Source: Mesorhizobium sp. B4-1-3
Lineage (GTDB): Bacteria > Pseudomonadota > Alphaproteobacteria > Rhizobiales > Rhizobiaceae
Assembly (NCBI RefSeq): GCF_006439355.1
Contig: NZ_VFTG01000029.1
Coordinates: 1 to 64,000, forward strand
Direction: 5' to 3'
DNA: 64,000 nt
Numbering within the stretch: the stretch's first letter is position 1; the number at the start of each line of letters is the position of its first letter. Below are positions 34,127 through 43,079 of this stretch, one piece after another. A program made the position numbers and the translations under genes. The notes beneath the pieces are model-generated. The model was not told the DNA's origin. It saw nothing but the letters and a program-made list of their open reading frames with translations, and searched no databases.

Positions 34127-35461
34127 TCACCTGTTCACCGAATAGCAGTCGACCTGCGGCTCGCTGGGCAGCACACCGGAAACGCCGATGATGAAGCCGG
34201 GGGCGTCGAGTAGCGAGGCCCAATGCTCGCTTTTCTGGTCCAGCTCCAGGCACAGACGGTCGCCGTCATAGGGGATCTCGCGCGGTTGCGAATGCAGCGG
34301 CTTCAGCGGAATGCCCGGCAGGCGCGACTTCCACAGGCCTTCGAACTGATCGGCCGAGCCGACCGTCGCCTGGTTGACGAAGATCTTGCGCAACGCGTCC
34401 TCCGAAAGCTCGGAGCCGACGCGGATGACGATGCGGCTGGCGACAAGCAGCTTCGGATTGTCGATGCGCACCTTCCACACATTGGTCGCGTGCCGCATGA
34501 CCGGCAGCGCGCGCGACTTCGGCTCGATGTAGCGCAGGCTGAGGATCAGCGAACGCAATGCGTCGGCAAGCGCCATATAGGCGGGGCCGGGCGCCATGTG
34601 GTCGTAGGCCGGCAATTCGCCGAGCCGCCGCGAGCTTGAGCCGTAGGTGGCCATCTCGCCGGCGAGGCCGGCAAGCTCGAGGTAGAGCTCGGCCGGATGG
34701 AAGACATCCTGCGCCAGCATGTGGGCAAGACGTGGCCGCGCGGCGTTGGCGAGGTGCAGCATCAAGAGATCCTCGACGCTGCGGCCGGCTCCGCCCATCA
34801 CCATCTTGCCATGCGCCTCGGCGATCTGGTCGAGGCCGGTGACGACCTCCTGCAGCAATTGCCGGTACCAGTGCACGGCGCCGGTGATCAGCGTCGGCGG
34901 CAGGAAGGCCTGGTCGAGCGAGACGCCGCCGTCGGCGCGCACGCCCGTGATGTCGGCGACCGGCAGCGCCGTGTAGCCGCCGACCGACTTGCCGGGCGCC
35001 AGCAGCACCGCTTGCGGCCGGGCGATTTCGATCTCTTCCGGATCGGCGCCGCCCTGCACGGCGTCGCGCACCGGGACGATCTTGCCGTGATAGCGCGCGC
35101 CCGTCGATGCCGCATGCGCCGGATCGAATCCGACGCCGCCGGGCGGCTCCAGCGGCAGCGCCACCAGCACCGGCCCGGCGCCGGTGTCGGCCATGACCGG
35201 CAGCGGCTTGGGCGCGTCCATCAGCTCCGGGATTGAGAAGGGCGTGCCGTCCGGGAAGATGCCCCGCGCGGACACGATCGACACTTGGCCGGCGTCGAGC
35301 AGCGACTGGTCGAGCGTCAGCTGCTGGAAGCCGAACGTGTGGAGCTGGCCGGCCTGCAACGCGCCGCGCACCATCCCCTCGAAGAACCGGTCCTGCTGCT
35401 GGAAATGCTGGGTCCTCAAGAAGAGTCCCTCGGACCACAGCACCCTGTTTGCGTCGCTCAT
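34127..35461 (-). CDS. tssK: TssK baseplate protein
   Basis: 444 aa. The start VLWSEGLFLRTQHFQQQDRF is the family signature, and LRYIEPKSRALPVMRHATNVWKVRI lies in the C-terminal half (quoted over residues 340-375). TssK trimers connect the TssF/TssG wedge of the baseplate to the TssL cytosolic domains. With two TssL proteins here, the same TssK would have to contact one or both. ATG at 35461; a long open frame extends upstream into the tssJ gene but has no family similarity. Confidence 0.95.
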   Translation of the reverse strand: MSDANRVLWSEGLFLRTQHFQQQDRFFEGMVRGALQAGQLHTFGFQQLTLDQSLLDAGQVSIVSARGIFPDGTPFSIPELMDAPKPLPVMADTGAGPVLVALPLEPPGGVGFDPAHAASTGARYHGKIVPVRDAVQGGADPEEIEIARPQAVLLAPGKSVGGYTALPVADITGVRADGGVSLDQAFLPPTLITGAVHWYRQLLQEVVTGLDQIAEAHGKMVMGGAGRSVEDLLMLHLANAARPRLAHMLAQDVFHPAELYLELAGLAGEMATYGSSSRRLGELPAYDHMAPGPAYMALADALRSLILSLRYIEPKSRALPVMRHATNVWKVRIDNPKLLVASRIVIRVGSELSEDALRKIFVNQATVGSADQFEGLWKSRLPGIPLKPLHSQPREIPYDGDRLCLELDQKSEHWASLLDAPGFIIGVSGVLPSEPQVDCYSVNR

Positions 35462-35496
35462 GCCACTGCTCTCTGCACTGCCCTGTCGCCGGTTTG

Positions 35497-35949
35497 CTAG
35501 GCGGAGATGCCGCCCTTGCCGAGGCTGACATTGATGGTGAATTTCGACCCTGGCGAAACCGACTTGGTCGTGCGCCAGTTGCGCCCGCCCGGTTCGCGGA
35601 TCAGCGCGACGAAGCCGAGCGCCGTCACGTTCGGTTCGACCGTGATGGTCTTTGCCGCCGTCTTGCCCGGAGCGACCGAGATGGCGTCCGACCCGATAAG
35701 GTCGGCGCCGAGCGCCGAACCGGCGTCGCCCTGCAGCGCGAAGTAATCGGCCGAGTTGAACTTGCCGGTGCTGGCAAGCCGCATCACCAGTACGGTCACC
35801 GGCCTGTCGCCGCCGCCCGGTCCCGGATTCATGCCGGCGCCGCCGGTCACGTTGACGGTGATGACCGATGGTTTCGGCGGGCCGCTCTGGCAAGCCGCAA
35901 GCAGCCCCGTGGCGCCGATGGCAACGATGAATTCGCGTCTGTCGATCAT
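35497..35949 (-). CDS. tssJ: TssJ outer-membrane lipoprotein with Tat-like signal
   Basis: 150 aa. The N-terminus MIDRREFIVAIGATG carries a twin-arginine RRxF motif followed by a weakly hydrophobic stretch and a lipobox LAAC, so it looks like a Tat-exported lipoprotein. The mature part matches TssJ (VNVTGGAGMNPG, DRPVTVLVMRLASTGKFNSADYF, LGFVALIREPGGRNWR). TssJ binds the periplasmic end of TssM. ATG at 35949 with GGAG 7 bases before it; longer in-frame starts lie inside tagH2. It is the only TssJ for two TssM proteins. Confidence 0.92.
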   Translation of the reverse strand: MIDRREFIVAIGATGLLAACQSGPPKPSVITVNVTGGAGMNPGPGGGDRPVTVLVMRLASTGKFNSADYFALQGDAGSALGADLIGSDAISVAPGKTAAKTITVEPNVTALGFVALIREPGGRNWRTTKSVSPGSKFTINVSLGKGGISA

Positions 35950-35953
35950 GTCC

Positions 35954-37405
35954 CTACTCCTCTTCATATGCGTCCCTGAAGTCTGCGCCGATCTCGCCCA
36001 GGAAGCTCGATTCCGCGCTCTGGGCGATGTCGCGATGGCGTTTCTGGTAGAGCTCCCACAGCTTGGCATTGCGCCCGCCGGCGAGCAGGTTGCCGATCGC
36101 CGAATTGGACTTGAGCTCTTCCTCGATCGCGGCCGGATCGAAGCGGTCGATCATGCGTCGCAGCGCCGCCTGCACGCCCCGCCAGGCGCGCACGTGATGC
36201 TGCGCGAGGTCCTTGACCGCGTCGCCGATCGCCGCCTCGCCGGACAGAAAGCCGGGACTGCGTTCCGCGATAATGGTGACGATGACATCCTCGACCGTCG
36301 GCAGGAATTTGAGCGGGTTGACTTCCGAAGATCCGACCACAGTCTGGGCGACGCGCGCGCTGCCCTTCTCCTCGGTGCGCTTGCGCAAGAGCTGCATCAG
36401 GCCGTCGAGCATCAGCCTGTATTCGCGCCCGAACTTCTCCATTTCGGCGACGGGATCGCGCCCGGGAAAATCGGCCTCCTCGACGCCCATGCCGCGCAGG
36501 AACGCCGCGCGCAGCGCCATGTCGCTGGGCGCCGGCTGCGTTCGGCGTGATGGCCTCGGCGCCGGAGCGGGACGCGGCGGCGCAGCGGGTTCGGCTGTCT
36601 GCGCCGGTATCCCCCATGGACGGGCGGCCTTGGGTTTCTCGGCGGGCCGCTCGATGCGATCGGCTGGATCGGCGCCGTGGCCGGAAGCGGGCGTCGCGGC
36701 TGGCCCGAAGCTGAAATCGTCGAAACCGGATGGTTTCGACGCGGGCTCGGGCATGTCGTTGCGCGATAGCATGTCGCCGAAGCCGAATGGGTCCGGCCGG
36801 TCGGCGGCGGGCTCTTCGCCCGAGGCCGGCGTCGCCACCGGATCGAGGCTGAACGGGTCGTCAAATGCGGGCGAGCTGCGCTGGTTGGAAGCGCGATCAT
36901 AGGCTCCGGGCACAGGCTGCTCGAACGGATCGGGCAGTCCCGCCGGGCGCGGCCGCTGCGGCTCCTCCTCGACCTTGGCCGAGAAGAAGTCGTCGCCGCC
37001 GATGCTGGCAGGCGTACGTGCCTGTGGCGACGACCATGCCGGCGCGGCGTTGGCGATCGGCGCCTGGCCGATCGAGGTATGGCCGGCGCTGGGCTGCACC
37101 TCGACATGAAGCACGTAGTCGCCCATGCGCAGACGCATGCCGCTCTGCAGGCGTGTCGACCTGCCGGCGCCGAGCGGGCTGTCGGAATCGTCGATGAACA
37201 ATCCGCTGCTCGACGTGTCGGTGACGTAATAGCCGTCGCGGCCGCCGCTGATCTTGCAGTGGGCGCGCGAGACGAACATGTCCGGATCGTCGATCTGCCA
37301 GCCGGCATCGGCGCTGCGGCCGATCACCAGCTCGCCCTCGTCCAGCCGGGTCTGCCTGACCACCTGCGAGCGCGGGCCTTGTTCCAGGGTCAGCAGCAGG
37401 CTCAT
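35954..37405 (-). CDS. tagH: T6SS FHA-domain protein TagH, second copy
   Basis: 483 aa. FHA domain at about 20-100 (VIGRSADAGWQI, VSRAHCKISG, TSSSGLFID: here Ser-Ser-Gly where Arg-Asn-Gly is usual), a long Pro/Ala/Asp-rich middle of about 170 residues with repeated DPF motifs, then the TagH C-terminal domain (NPLKFLPTVEDVIVTIIAERSP-type segment, about 355-470). It overlaps tssG by 4 bases. The asparagine in the FHA loop is not obvious (SSSGLFID), so phosphopeptide binding might be altered relative to TagH1, which keeps RNGTFING. The DPF repeats are a common peptide-docking motif. Confidence 0.9.
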   Translation of the reverse strand: MSLLLTLEQGPRSQVVRQTRLDEGELVIGRSADAGWQIDDPDMFVSRAHCKISGGRDGYYVTDTSSSGLFIDDSDSPLGAGRSTRLQSGMRLRMGDYVLHVEVQPSAGHTSIGQAPIANAAPAWSSPQARTPASIGGDDFFSAKVEEEPQRPRPAGLPDPFEQPVPGAYDRASNQRSSPAFDDPFSLDPVATPASGEEPAADRPDPFGFGDMLSRNDMPEPASKPSGFDDFSFGPAATPASGHGADPADRIERPAEKPKAARPWGIPAQTAEPAAPPRPAPAPRPSRRTQPAPSDMALRAAFLRGMGVEEADFPGRDPVAEMEKFGREYRLMLDGLMQLLRKRTEEKGSARVAQTVVGSSEVNPLKFLPTVEDVIVTIIAERSPGFLSGEAAIGDAVKDLAQHHVRAWRGVQAALRRMIDRFDPAAIEEELKSNSAIGNLLAGGRNAKLWELYQKRHRDIAQSAESSFLGEIGADFRDAYEEE

Positions 37406-38469
37406 GCGGCCGCCTCCGCCATGTCCGGCCGCCAGCCGACAATGGTGCGCAACCTGAGATCGTCCGCGTCGCCCTTTTCAGCCGGGCGTGAAAGCCAGGA
37501 GGTCCGGCCGAGCTGGATGGTCCCCATCTTCGGCGCAGGCACGGCGTCGCGCGCGAGCACGATCCTGAGATCGACGTCGAGCGCTTCGCCGATCATGTCG
37601 CGCACCGCCTTCTTGAACAGGGCAAGCCGCCGTTCGCCGCGCAGGAAGGACTTGAAATCGTCGAGGCCTAGCGGCCCGACGCGCAATTCGATCCGGCTTT
37701 GTCGGCTGAAGACGCGCGGCCCGATCGTCGCGCCGCCGCCGAGCGACGCATAGGCCTTACCGATGCGGCTCTGCAGCGCCTTCGGAATGGTGATCCAGGC
37801 GGCGACGAATTCCTTTATCTCAACCGGCACCTTGAAGGCGGTGGCGAGAAACAGCGTCAGCCGCTCAGCGCCGTCGACCTGGTTGGCCAGCGATCCGGCC
37901 TGGCGCAGCCGCACCGTGTCGAGCTCCGGATCCTGGGTGCCGGGAAGGCCGATGCCCGCCATGGCTTCCAGCATGGCGCGGACGCGTCCGCCGACCGAAC
38001 GTTCGACCTGCACTGCCGGATGCGCATCCGCCCATGCGCGGTAATAAAGCGCGATCATGCGATGCTGCAGGATGTTGACGAAGTCGACGAAGGTCGTGTC
38101 GCTGGTCTGCTCGGCGTCGGCGCCGGTGAACCAGCGCTGCGACAGCCGGTCGAGCACCCAGCGCGTCAGATGCAGCGGCATCGGCCCTTCCGGTCCGAGC
38201 AGGCCGAGATTGGCGACGGCCACCCGCGCCGGAGCCTTATCCCCGGCATCCTGGAACTTGACGACATCCCGGGCCGAGAAGCTCAGGCGCACATGCTGGC
38301 CGAGCCTTGCCGGCTCGCGCTCCGCTGTCCCGGAATGCCCGAACAGTCCGCGCCGCTGCTCCAGCCGGCGCAGCAGCTCGAAGAAGTCATAGCCCTCCGA
38401 CAGCGGCTCCGCCTCGGCCGGGGCGGGGCGCGCTAGATCAGGTAGCGATTGCCGGGCGTCATCGGCCAT
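37402..38469 (-). CDS. tssG: TssG baseplate protein
   Basis: 355 aa. Family hallmarks: GYDFFELLRRLEQRR near the start, RLGQHVRLSF, GLLGPEGPMPLHLTRWVLDR, NILQHRMIALYYRAWADAHP (in sequence over residues 30-170). TssG joins TssF in the baseplate wedge. ATG at 38469 lies inside the 3' end of tssF (37-base overlap), typical of the tssF-tssG pair. It ends with a 4-base overlap with tagH2. Confidence 0.95.
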   Translation of the reverse strand: MADDARQSLPDLARPAPAEAEPLSEGYDFFELLRRLEQRRGLFGHSGTAEREPARLGQHVRLSFSARDVVKFQDAGDKAPARVAVANLGLLGPEGPMPLHLTRWVLDRLSQRWFTGADAEQTSDTTFVDFVNILQHRMIALYYRAWADAHPAVQVERSVGGRVRAMLEAMAGIGLPGTQDPELDTVRLRQAGSLANQVDGAERLTLFLATAFKVPVEIKEFVAAWITIPKALQSRIGKAYASLGGGATIGPRVFSRQSRIELRVGPLGLDDFKSFLRGERRLALFKKAVRDMIGEALDVDLRIVLARDAVPAPKMGTIQLGRTSWLSRPAEKGDADDLRLRTIVGWRPDMAEAAA

Positions 38470-40307
38470 GGCACATCCTCCTGCTTCTGCAGCAGCCGCG
38501 TACGCGTCCGCACGAAACCGTTTATGCCCGCATGGCGAGCGAACAGCCGCGCCAGCAGGGCCGAAAGCAGCAGCGTGCTCTGGCCCGCCAGCACCGACTG
38601 GTCGACATGCAGCGTCACCTCCGTGCCGCGCCCGAAACACATCGGACCATCGATCTTGAGTCGCTCAATCACCGGGCGCGAGTCGATGCGGGTGATCGAA
38701 TGAACGTTGCGGGCAAGGCTCGGATCGCCGCGATCGGCGTAGAGGTCGAGCAAGGCATGCAGCGGATCGACGCCGCGGCCTTCCTTGGCGAGGCTGAGGA
38801 AATTGAGCGAGAGCTGCGCCACAAGCCGCCAGGCGAGATTGTCGGCGCGGGATTCACCTTCGGCGCCGGCCGGCAGCGCTGCCGGGATCGCCGGCTGCGG
38901 CGGCCGCAGCGCGCCGAGCAGCCGCACCGCTTCCACCGGATCGGCGGTCTCCAGCGTCAGCGTCGGCGTGTCGTCCAGGATCGGCAGGTCGCGGTTGGTG
39001 CAGAGCGCCATCACGTCGAGCCGCTTGAGCGGCCGGTTCGGCTGGCTGCCGGCCGGACGCGAGACTGCGATAAAGACATCGTCGCCGGTGTAGGAGGTGC
39101 GGGTCAGGCCGTCGCGCCGTTCGTCCTCCGTCGCCCGGCGCGGACGCCGCTCGGCCGAATAGACCCAGCCGCTGCCGCGGTTCTGCCCCAGGCTGAACAG
39201 TTCGGGGATGGTCGCCTCGTTGCCTTCCGCATCGGCGTCTTCCACCCGGGTGACGCGGAAGATCTCGAAATCCCGCGCCCGCGTGCGGTCGGCATGTAGC
39301 ACCTGGCGCGTCCGCCGCGGATCGATCTCGATGACGTTGCACTCGCGCTCGAAGAGATTGATGATCGGCGTTGCGAACAGCTCGAAATCGGCCACCGTCA
39401 CATCGGCGAGTTCCGGCACCGGGCGCCGGAACAGGAAGATAATCTCCATTCCCGCATCGCACTTGCGCACCACAGGCTGCAGGCCAGCGACCCGGACATA
39501 ATGGAAGCGCTCCGGGATCATGAAATATTCGCGCAGCAGCCGGTATCCCTCGAAGGTCGGGCGGGTGCGCGGCATCAGCGCTTCATCGTCGTGGATGCCG
39601 ATCATTTCGGGTTCGGGCAGCGCCGTGAGCGGATTGGTCTTGCCTTCCGCCCGCGCGCCGACGGCCGAGCAGGCGCCGAAGATCGCGTCGAAGATGAGCG
39701 GCGCCTTGGTGCGTCCGGCGAAATAGAGGTCCAGACGGTCGAGCGACAATTCGCCGAGCTTGCCCTTTCCGGTCCGCGCGAGCGCGATGCGGAACGCCGC
39801 TTCGCCGCGCACGCCGCCGACCGGCGCGATGCCGGCGGCGGCCAGCGCGCTGCGATCCTGGAAATAGCTGACCGAGGTGATCGCGATCGGCCACAACGTG
39901 ACCTGCTGCGCGGTGGTGAAGGTCGACCGTGTCGACAGCCCCGGATGCAGGCCCGAGACCAGCCGCGTGCCGCGCGCGACGGCGTGGCCGGTGATCATCG
40001 ACTGCACCTGCTGTCCGGGTTTCAGCACGGCCATCGCCGTCGCCGGCGCCGGCGTCACCAGGTCCGGATAGAGAACGTCGAGCACGGCGCGCGAAAAGCG
40101 CGAGCGCTCCGCGTCGACCTTCAGCCTGGTGCGCGCGGCAAGGAAGGCCACGCCGTCGAGCAGCCGTTCGACATAGGGATCGGGGCAGGGGACGGTGTCG
40201 AGGGAAAGGTTGCGGGCGACCGCCGGATGCATGTCGGCGAATTCCGCGGCCAGCGCGCGGATATGGGTCAGTTCCTCTTCGTAATACTCCACGAAGACCC
40301 GATCCAT
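38433..40307 (-). CDS. tssF: TssF baseplate protein
   Basis: 624 aa, the usual length. Hallmarks: YYEEELTHIRALAAEFA at the N-terminus, DPYVERLLDGVAFLAARTR, and FVRTRTRLLQ near the end. It forms baseplate wedges with TssG and TssE. The start ATG lies 1 base after the tssE stop. No frameshift or unusual feature. Confidence 0.96.
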   Translation of the reverse strand: MDRVFVEYYEEELTHIRALAAEFADMHPAVARNLSLDTVPCPDPYVERLLDGVAFLAARTRLKVDAERSRFSRAVLDVLYPDLVTPAPATAMAVLKPGQQVQSMITGHAVARGTRLVSGLHPGLSTRSTFTTAQQVTLWPIAITSVSYFQDRSALAAAGIAPVGGVRGEAAFRIALARTGKGKLGELSLDRLDLYFAGRTKAPLIFDAIFGACSAVGARAEGKTNPLTALPEPEMIGIHDDEALMPRTRPTFEGYRLLREYFMIPERFHYVRVAGLQPVVRKCDAGMEIIFLFRRPVPELADVTVADFELFATPIINLFERECNVIEIDPRRTRQVLHADRTRARDFEIFRVTRVEDADAEGNEATIPELFSLGQNRGSGWVYSAERRPRRATEDERRDGLTRTSYTGDDVFIAVSRPAGSQPNRPLKRLDVMALCTNRDLPILDDTPTLTLETADPVEAVRLLGALRPPQPAIPAALPAGAEGESRADNLAWRLVAQLSLNFLSLAKEGRGVDPLHALLDLYADRGDPSLARNVHSITRIDSRPVIERLKIDGPMCFGRGTEVTLHVDQSVLAGQSTLLLSALLARLFARHAGINGFVRTRTRLLQKQEDVPWPMTPGNRYLI

Positions 40308-40308
40308 C

Positions 40309-41061
40309 TCAGGTCTCCCGGAATTCGGTCCGCGCCAGACCGTTGTCGAGATTGATCGTGGTGCGCAGCCGCATGCGTTCCGGCGTCGGCGTCATGATCA
40401 GCACGGCGTCGATCTCGATCTTGAGGCCGACGGTCTTGTCGCCGAGCGTGACGTTCACGGCCGTCGCGCTTTCCTTGAGACGCGGCTCGAAGGTGGCGAG
40501 CACCGCGCGGATTTCGCGCGCCAGGGTATCGCGGTCGAAATCCCGCGACGAGCGGCCCGAAAAGGAAGGCACGCCGTAATTCACCACGCTGCGGCGCACT
40601 TCCGGAAAATCGGCAAGCGGCGGCAACTCATCCAAGGGCTGTTCATGCTCGGCGTCGGAAAGCATCGGGACGGATTCGAAGCGCTCGGTGTTGAACAGGG
40701 CTTCTATGTCGCGCCGGACCGCTTCCCTGAGCACGCGTGCCGACACCACCACGCCGCGGTTTTCGATCTCGGCGCGATGCTCGGTCTGGAACACCAGCCT
40801 GTGCAGGCGCCGTTTCTGCTCGGGCGTCAATTCTGCATCGGCATCGATGACGCGCGCGCTGCCGGCAAGAAGAGCCTCGACGCGCTCGGCGCCGAGTTCT
40901 TCTTCCAGCAGGCGGCGCAGCCCGTCGATCTCCGACGTCAGCCCGGGCAAATCGTTGACGAGGCGGTCCCAGAGGGAGGGCTGGACCGCCTCGCGTTTTG
41001 CCCGCGAACTGCCGGCGAGCTGCGCTTTTGCGCCAGGCCGCTTGGCCTCACTTGCCGACAT
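40309..41061 (-). CDS. tssE: TssE (gp25-like) baseplate protein, extended
   Basis: 250 aa, clearly longer than the usual 140-170. The conserved SLWDRLVNDLPG is at the N-terminus and the gp25-like domain (PEVRRSVVNYGVPSFSGR, IRAVLATFEPRL) is C-terminal; between them lie about 80 extra charged, helical residues (LLEEELGAERVEALL...). The ATG at 41061 lies inside the hcp gene (14-base overlap). Longer upstream starts run antisense-like through hcp and are rejected. Confidence 0.92.
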   Translation of the reverse strand: MSASEAKRPGAKAQLAGSSRAKREAVQPSLWDRLVNDLPGLTSEIDGLRRLLEEELGAERVEALLAGSARVIDADAELTPEQKRRLHRLVFQTEHRAEIENRGVVVSARVLREAVRRDIEALFNTERFESVPMLSDAEHEQPLDELPPLADFPEVRRSVVNYGVPSFSGRSSRDFDRDTLAREIRAVLATFEPRLKESATAVNVTLGDKTVGLKIEIDAVLIMTPTPERMRLRTTINLDNGLARTEFRET

Positions 41062-41524
41062 AGACGTCCATTTCGATCTCGTCGTCCTTGTCGTAGACGA
41101 ACTTGATCTTCTTGTAGGCGAAGCTGACCTCTTCCTCGATGAGGTCCGCCTCGTCGCGAGCCTGCCGCATGTCGTATTCCATGATCGAGGCATCGGTGAG
41201 CGTGACCACCAAGTAGTCGCTGGTCTCGCCGTCGATGGTGCGACGGGCCGAAAACACCACCTCGTCCAGCGCCTTGTTCTCGAACAGCGCCTTCTTCAGG
41301 TAGGGCGACGACTTGTCGTAGTGCTTGAAGAATTTGATCATTCCCATCGACACGCGGCCGCGCCGCGACAGCGAATTCGGGTCGTAGGGCGCGATCATCT
41401 TGTAATCGACGCCATGGATCTCGATTTCGTCTTCATGGCCGTCGCGCTTGCTCGGACCCTTGATGTCCGGGACTTTCAGGAAGCCGTCGATCTTCATCGA
41501 AGGCGCATCGGTTCTCTCTGGCAT
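41048..41524 (-). CDS. hcp: Hcp (TssD) tube protein
   Basis: 158 aa, standard length. Hallmarks: MKIDGFLKVPDIKGPSKRDGHEDEIEI-type start (residues 10-36), RGRVSMGMIKFFKHYDKSSPYL, and DYLVVTLTDASIMEY. Hcp hexamers stack into the injected tube. It is placed inside the structural operon, 46 bases after tssC, with a T-rich spacer but no clear terminator. Only one Hcp is encoded in the window. Confidence 0.96.
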   Translation of the reverse strand: MPERTDAPSMKIDGFLKVPDIKGPSKRDGHEDEIEIHGVDYKMIAPYDPNSLSRRGRVSMGMIKFFKHYDKSSPYLKKALFENKALDEVVFSARRTIDGETSDYLVVTLTDASIMEYDMRQARDEADLIEEEVSFAYKKIKFVYDKDDEIEMDVYVGK

Positions 41525-41570
41525 TGTCTTTCTCCACCGCTACGAAACAAGATGACTTTGCTTATCAATT

Positions 41571-43076
41571 TCAGCCCTTCACCGACGGCAGTTCCGACAC
41601 CAGCCGGAGAGAGGCGTTGATGCCTTCCAGCTGGTAGTGCGGACGCAGGTAGAAACGGGCATTGTAGTAACCGGGCCGGCCTTCGACGCTGTCGACCTGG
41701 ACCTCGGCCGCGGCAAGCGGGCGCTTGGCGCGCGCCTTGTCGTCGGCAAAGGCTGGATTGGCCAGCACGTACCGGTTGATCCATTCGGTCAACCAGATCT
41801 CCATGTCGGTGCGTTCCTTGAACGAGCCGATCTTGTCGCGCGCGATTGCCTTGAGGTAGTGCGCGAAGCGCGAGACCGGGAACAGGTAGGGCAGGTTGGC
41901 GGAGAGCCGCTCGTTGGCCTGCGCGTCCGGATCGACCAGGCGGCCGGCCCGCGTCTCGTCGTCCTGCAGCGAATGCGCGCCGATGAAGGCAGCGAGATCG
42001 GTATTCTTGCGGTGCAGGATCGGCATCAGGCCCAGCTTCGCCAGCTCCGCCTCGCGCCGGTCGTCAATGGCGACCTCGGTCGGGCATTTCATCGCAATCG
42101 ACCCGTCGTCGGTCGGGAAGGCGTGCACCGGCAGGTTGAGCACCGTGCCGCCGTTTTCGACACCGCGGATCTGCGTGCCCCAGCCATAGAGCTTGTGGCT
42201 GCGGTTGATGTTGACGCCCATCGGGAAGGCGGCGTTCATCCAGACATATTTGTTGTGGTCGCCGCCCACTTCCTCCTCGAAGGTGAAGCCCTTCACCGGG
42301 ACGGTCTCCGAGCCGTAGGGCAGGCGCGCCAGCACGCGCGGCATGGTAAGCCCGATATAGCGGGCGTCCTCGCTTTCGCGCAGCGACTGCCAGGACGCAT
42401 AGGCCGGGTTGTTGACGATCATCTGCAGGTCCTGCGGATTCGGCAGCTCCTGCCAGCTGTCCATGCGGAACAGCCGCGGCGAGGCGGCCGCGATGAACGG
42501 CGTGTGCGCCGAGGCGCAGACACCGGAAATGTTGCGCAGCAGGCTGACGTCGCGCGGATGGTTGGAGAATTCGTAGGCGCCGATGATGCAGCCGATCGGC
42601 TCGCCGCCCAGCATCGAATACTCGTCCGTGTAGACCTTCTTGAAGATGGGGCTCTGGTCCCACATCTGGCCTTCATAGTCTTCCAGCGTGTCGGCCAGCT
42701 GCTCCTTGGAGATATTCATCACCCGGATCTTCAGCTTGGTATCCGTCTCGGTGTTGTTCACCAGGTACCAGAGGCCGCGCCAGGTGCCCTCCATCTCACG
42801 CACTTCCGGCGCATGCAGGATCTCGTTGACCTGCGTCGTCAGCATCTTGTCGATGCCGGCGATCAGCGACTTGATCGACTTGATCGCGTTGGACGAGATC
42901 GTCGTCGTCTCGGAGCGCGATTGCGCGGCCAAAGCCAGGTTGCGCACCAGCTGCTGCAGCTTCTCGCTGTCGTCCTTCTTGACCTTGAAATCCTTTTCAA
43001 GGAGTCCGCTGAACTCGCCGAGATCGATGGCTTCCGCCTCGGCGGTGGCGGCTGCTGTCTTTTGCTGTTCGGCCAT
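41571..43076 (-). CDS. tssC: TssC large sheath subunit
   Basis: 501 aa. Hallmarks: ALAAQSRSETTTISSNAIKSIKSLIAGIDKM region (about 50-80), MEGTWRGLWYLV, YDFSNHPRDV-like EFSNHPRDVSLL, LPYGSETVPVKGFTFEE and the C-terminal RPHYQLEGINASLRLVSELP. It forms the contractile sheath with TssB and is disassembled by ClpV. Starts 3 bases after the tssB stop. Confidence 0.97.
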   Translation of the reverse strand: MAEQQKTAAATAEAEAIDLGEFSGLLEKDFKVKKDDSEKLQQLVRNLALAAQSRSETTTISSNAIKSIKSLIAGIDKMLTTQVNEILHAPEVREMEGTWRGLWYLVNNTETDTKLKIRVMNISKEQLADTLEDYEGQMWDQSPIFKKVYTDEYSMLGGEPIGCIIGAYEFSNHPRDVSLLRNISGVCASAHTPFIAAASPRLFRMDSWQELPNPQDLQMIVNNPAYASWQSLRESEDARYIGLTMPRVLARLPYGSETVPVKGFTFEEEVGGDHNKYVWMNAAFPMGVNINRSHKLYGWGTQIRGVENGGTVLNLPVHAFPTDDGSIAMKCPTEVAIDDRREAELAKLGLMPILHRKNTDLAAFIGAHSLQDDETRAGRLVDPDAQANERLSANLPYLFPVSRFAHYLKAIARDKIGSFKERTDMEIWLTEWINRYVLANPAFADDKARAKRPLAAAEVQVDSVEGRPGYYNARFYLRPHYQLEGINASLRLVSELPSVKG

Positions 43077-43079
43077 GAC

